In this document: positions 61,387 through 64,000 of the stretch, one piece after another
Numbering within the stretch: the first letter of the stretch is position 1
How the letters are laid out: each line of letters opens with the position of its first letter
Origin: Variovorax sp. J22P240
Lineage (GTDB): Bacteria > Pseudomonadota > Gammaproteobacteria > Burkholderiales > Burkholderiaceae_C
DNA length: 64,000 nucleotides
Assembly (NCBI RefSeq): GCF_030316855.1
Contig: NZ_JASZYR010000001.1
Coordinates: forward strand, 992,001-1,056,000
Direction of reading: 5' to 3'
Made by a program: the position numbers and the translations under genes
The notes under the pieces: model-generated
What the model saw: only the letters and a program-made list of their open reading frames with translations
The model's database searches: none
What the model was told of the DNA's origin: nothing

Positions 61387-62255
61387 GCTTTGGCTCCGAA
61401 CATGCCTTCAGGCCGGAACAGCACGACGCCGATGAAGATCGCGAAGATGCCGATCTGCCCCAGCGACTCGCCCAGATAAAGCCCGCCGAGCGACTCGACC
61501 ACGCCCACCAGGAACCCCCCGATCAGCGCGCCCACGAAGCTGCCCATGCCACCCAGCACCACGATGGTGAAGGCCACCAGCACGAAGCCGCCACCCACCT
61601 GCGGGTTCACGTAGTACGCCGGCAGCAGAAAGCACGCCGCCGCACCGAGGCAGGCCAGGCCGATGCCGAAGCTCATCGCGTAGACGTGGTCGACATCGAT
61701 GCCCATGAGCTTGGCCCCCTCCTTCTCCTTGGCCACCGCGCGGATGGCGCGGCCGAGGTCGGTGCGGCCCATGATCCAGAACAGCGCCGCGGACACCACC
61801 AGCGCACCCGCGAAGGCCACCAGCTTGGGCACTGCGATCATCGCGGGGCCGATGGCGACCGTGCTCAGCGAATAGGCCGTGTCGATGCTGCGCGTGTCCG
61901 ACTTGAAGAACAGAAGCGCGAGGTTCTCCATCACGATCGCGATGCCGAGCGTCGCAAGCAGGATGTTCTCGTCCTTGCCGTGGCCCGCACGGTTGATGAC
62001 GATGCGCTGCAAGCCGTAGCCCAGCACGAACATGCCAGGGATCACGATCGGCAGCGCCAGGTACGGGTCGATGCCCCAGCGTTCCTTCAGGAAATACACC
62101 GCGTACAGCGCCAGCATCAGGCTGGCGCCGTGCGCGAAGTTGATGATGTGCAGGACGCCGTAGATCAGCGTGAGCCCCAGCGCGATCAATGCATAGACCG
62201 CGCCGGTCGTCAGGCCGTTGAGGACCGACGGGAAAAGAATGCTGAAGTCGAACAT
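61383..62255 (-). CDS. livH: Branched-chain-amino-acid-type ABC permease (LivH)
   Basis: A 290-residue membrane permease. The opening FPSVLNGLTTGAVYALIALGLTLIYGVLHIINFAHG is typical of LivH (only its core is quoted: GVLHIINFAHG), and RAVAKEKEGAKLMGID is the cytoplasmic coupling loop. It lies 103 bases after the LivK gene, across a double-hairpin element, and overlaps LivM by four bases. Confidence 0.93.
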   Translation of the reverse strand: MFDFSILFPSVLNGLTTGAVYALIALGLTLIYGVLHIINFAHGASLMLALYAVYFLKERWGIDPYLALPIVIPGMFVLGYGLQRIVINRAGHGKDENILLATLGIAIVMENLALLFFKSDTRSIDTAYSLSTVAIGPAMIAVPKLVAFAGALVVSAALFWIMGRTDLGRAIRAVAKEKEGAKLMGIDVDHVYAMSFGIGLACLGAAACFLLPAYYVNPQVGGGFVLVAFTIVVLGGMGSFVGALIGGFLVGVVESLGGLYLGESLGQIGIFAIFIGVVLFRPEGMFGAKA

Positions 62256-62284
62256 CCTGCGGATCGCTCAGGCCGCCCGCCGGG

Positions 62285-62352
62285 CCGCCCCAAGGGCGGA
62301 CTGCGCCCCCTCGGGGGGCAGCGAATACACGAAGTGATGAGCGTGGGGGTTC
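62285..62352. repeat. GC-rich double-hairpin intergenic element
   Basis: In the LivK-LivH gap, CCGCCC-CAA-GGGCGG (62285-62299) is followed by CCCCC-TCG-GGGGG (about 62306-62318) and a tail ending in GCGTGGGGGTT (to 62352). From memory, elements with this layout are scattered between genes in Comamonadaceae. It may moderate transcription so that the receptor LivK is made in excess of the permease genes. Confidence 0.5.
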
Positions 62353-62358
62353 ATGACT

Positions 62359-63564
62359 TCAGGCGGACCGCAGTGGGAAGACCGGCTCGACCTCGCGGAA
62401 GTCGCGCGGAATGATCACCTTGATGTCGTTCTTCACCACCTGCGTCATCAGCGGCTGGGCACCCTCGTTCTGGCCGTTGACGAACTTCGTCGGGCCGTAC
62501 GGCATGATGTGATTCGAGAAGGTGCTCTTCTCCAGCGCATCGATGATCGCGGCGCGATCGCTCGATTTCGCGCGCTCCAGCGCATCCGCCAGCAGCGCCA
62601 TCGCCGTGTAGGTCATGAAGACCTCGTAGCTGAAGAACTGGCCCTTGGCCTCTACCCGCTTGCGCAGTTCCTGCGAGCGCTTGTCCTTCGGATTGAACCA
62701 GTGGTTGCAGTCGATGATGCCGTTGGCCGCGTCCGGGAACTCCTTCACGAACTTGTAGCTCGACGCCGCGCCGCCCAGCACCGAGAAGATGGCCTTCGGC
62801 TGCACCTTCTGCTGCTGCATCGTGCGCACCAGCAGTGCGTATTCGTTGTAATAGTTGGCCGGGATCACGATGTCCGGGTTGATGGACTTCATGCGCAGCA
62901 CGATGTTGTTGAAGTCGCGCGTGGGGTTGGCGTGCTTCACCACCTCCTTCACCTCGAAGCCGTAGCCCGGCAGCTCGCGCGACAGCAGTTGCGCCGTGCC
63001 GGAGCCGAACAGCGACTCCTCGTGAATGATCATCACCGTCTTGGCCGGGCTGCCTGCGGCCTTGTTGAGCACGAGCAGGTTGGCCATCGCGACTTCGGTC
63101 GACTTCTTGTAGCCCGGCCCGAAGCGGAAGGTGTTCTTCAGACCGCGTTCCACGATCTGGTCGGCCACGCCGACGTCGACCACGTGCGGCAGGTTGTACT
63201 TGGCCGCAGCCTGCGTGGTCGCAAGACAGATCGCCGAAGCGAAAGCGCCGACGATGGCCGAGACACCGGCCTCATTCATCTTCTCGACCTCGGCCGCGCC
63301 GGCCTGCGGCTGCGACTGTGCATCGCCCAGCAGGGCTTCGAGCTTGGCCCCGCCCATGGACTTGATGCCGCCGGCCTGGTTGATGTCGTCGATCGCCATC
63401 TGCGCGCCGAGCCGGCACTGCTGCCCCGAATACGCGAGCGCACCGGTGACGGGATGCAGCACGCCGACCCGTACGGGCTTGGGCTGCGCACCCCCGACCA
63501 GCGGGAAGGCGATCGACGTGCCGATGGCGGCGGTCTGCGACAGGAAGCGGCGGCGATTCTCCAT
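62359..63564 (-). CDS. livK: Branched-chain-amino-acid-type ABC substrate-binding protein (LivK)
   Basis: A 401-residue periplasmic receptor with an N-terminal signal of twin-arginine look (MENRRRFLSQTAAIGTSIAF). The type I binding fold shows VRVGVLHPVTGALAYSGQQ, MAIDDINQAGGI and GAFASAICLATTQAAAKYN. ATG 63564 has GAGGAG upstream and removes an irrelevant extension. It follows the UTRA regulator by 23 bases. The ligand is probably the substrate of the catabolic operon downstream. Confidence 0.92.
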   Translation of the reverse strand: MENRRRFLSQTAAIGTSIAFPLVGGAQPKPVRVGVLHPVTGALAYSGQQCRLGAQMAIDDINQAGGIKSMGGAKLEALLGDAQSQPQAGAAEVEKMNEAGVSAIVGAFASAICLATTQAAAKYNLPHVVDVGVADQIVERGLKNTFRFGPGYKKSTEVAMANLLVLNKAAGSPAKTVMIIHEESLFGSGTAQLLSRELPGYGFEVKEVVKHANPTRDFNNIVLRMKSINPDIVIPANYYNEYALLVRTMQQQKVQPKAIFSVLGGAASSYKFVKEFPDAANGIIDCNHWFNPKDKRSQELRKRVEAKGQFFSYEVFMTYTAMALLADALERAKSSDRAAIIDALEKSTFSNHIMPYGPTKFVNGQNEGAQPLMTQVVKNDIKVIIPRDFREVEPVFPLRSA

Positions 63565-63587
63565 GGGGACTCCTCGGGGGTTGTTGA

Positions 63588-64000
63588 TCAGATGAACTGG
63601 GCGGAAAGCTCTTTGTTGACCCACACCTTGGCGTCGATACCGCCCACGCGGGACAAGTGCATCTCGTAGGCATAGCGGTCGGGCCGGTACAGACCGTGCA
63701 GCCACTGCACCGGTCGCTCGTTGGCGTCGTAGACCAGGCGCCGCACGGCCAGCAGCGCGGAGCCGACCGAGACGTCGAGATGCTGCGCCAGCGTGGCATC
63801 GGCCAGCCGCGCGGTGATGGTCTGGTGCGCGCGCCCGACCTGCACGCCGGACTCCTCGAGCAGCACGAGGATCGGCTTGCGGGCCAGTTCACGCCGGCCG
63901 AACTTTCGCGCGACGTCGGCTGGAACGTAGGTGGTGATGTGGGAGAGCGGGCCTTCTCGCGTCGAACGTACGCGCACGGCCTTCTGCACCGCGTCGCCCG
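63588..64000 (-). CDS. GntR family regulator, UTRA domain (partial, N-terminus off the right edge)
   Basis: The frame is open to the right edge of the window and ends at 63588. About 137 residues are visible and form the UTRA effector domain of HutC-type GntR regulators: GDAVQKAVRVRSTREGPLSHI, YVPADVARKFGRREL, the VGRAHQTITARLAD strand and VRRLVYDANERPVQWLHGLYRPDRYAYEM. The helix-turn-helix lies outside. It is first in the long leftward operon, and by the habit of the family it should repress it until a pathway metabolite binds. Confidence 0.88.
   Translation of the reverse strand, partial: GDAVQKAVRVRSTREGPLSHITTYVPADVARKFGRRELARKPILVLLEESGVQVGRAHQTITARLADATLAQHLDVSVGSALLAVRRLVYDANERPVQWLHGLYRPDRYAYEMHLSRVGGIDAKVWVNKELSAQFI

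Noticed and set aside
1-64000. Insertion sequences, prophage, integrons, tRNA or rRNA genes, phage-defence systems
   Set aside because: I looked for transposase/integrase motifs, terminal repeats, tRNA cloverleaf ends and defence gene families and found none that I could support.

Overview
The window is about 64 kb of high-GC DNA packed with short-gap operons. It looks like the chromosome or a large replicon of a betaproteobacterium of the order Burkholderiales, most likely a Comamonadaceae member close to Variovorax. The evidence is three orphan Bug-type (TctC) solute receptors with no TctA/TctB beside them, many LysR/AraC/TetR regulators next to small catabolic operons, Ala-Pro-rich lipoproteins, and a GC-rich double-hairpin intergenic element (62285-62352) of a kind I associate with Comamonadaceae. 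The genus is an inference. I saw no rRNA, tRNA, CRISPR, insertion sequence, prophage or plasmid origin.

Layout. 1-2764 (minus): exopolysaccharide genes, namely a partial membrane protein, a GT4 glycosyltransferase and an initiating undecaprenyl-phosphate glycosyl-1-phosphate transferase. 3097-7496: an SDR / saccharopine-dehydrogenase-like / acyl-CoA ligase operon divergent from its TetR repressor, with three operator-like half-sites between. 7415-11644: an AraC regulator divergent from a Bug receptor, a ThDP decarboxylase-like enzyme and a GlcG-like protein. 11666-18121: an aromatic ring-cleavage operon (amidohydrolase, two-domain VOC dioxygenase, FAH hydrolase, flavin hydroxylase, Bug receptor) divergent from a LysR gene, with a 28-bp dyad immediately before the LysR start. 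18217-24923: a seven-GAF hybrid histidine kinase, an Hpt protein and a REC-nucleotide cyclase. 25099-29480: a lipoprotein hydrolase, a CRP-like regulator with a consensus CRP site before it, a phospholipase D-like lipoprotein and a cyclophilin-like protein.

29489-41038 holds mostly housekeeping and stress genes: AraC, NADP-glutamate dehydrogenase, a metallophosphoesterase, a NUDIX / peroxiredoxin / DUF5996 / cNMP-domain operon, a free-standing RNA polymerase alpha-CTD-like protein, a LysR / MFS / dkgB set and a BON lipoprotein. 41039-49456 has a large surface lipoprotein with a duplicated domain, DUF2939, a methyltransferase, LysR/TauE, an NlpD-like protein and a GT2 glycosyltransferase.

49479-64000 is a single-direction run of 14 genes (minus strand), mostly joined by 4-bp ATGA overlaps: a UTRA regulator (cut by the right edge), a branched-chain-amino-acid-type ABC importer, a Bug receptor, an aconitase-family dehydratase pair, hydantoinase/oxoprolinase subunits, an isochorismatase-fold protein lacking its nucleophilic cysteine, a fumarate-reductase-like flavoprotein and an isocitrate-lyase/PEP-mutase-family lyase. 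It reads as a complete import-and-degradation route for an unidentified cyclic amide or imide and is the best candidate for an undescribed system here. A second candidate is a cyclic-nucleotide circuit formed by the phosphorelay-cyclase operon and the CRP-like regulator lying about 2 kb beyond it.
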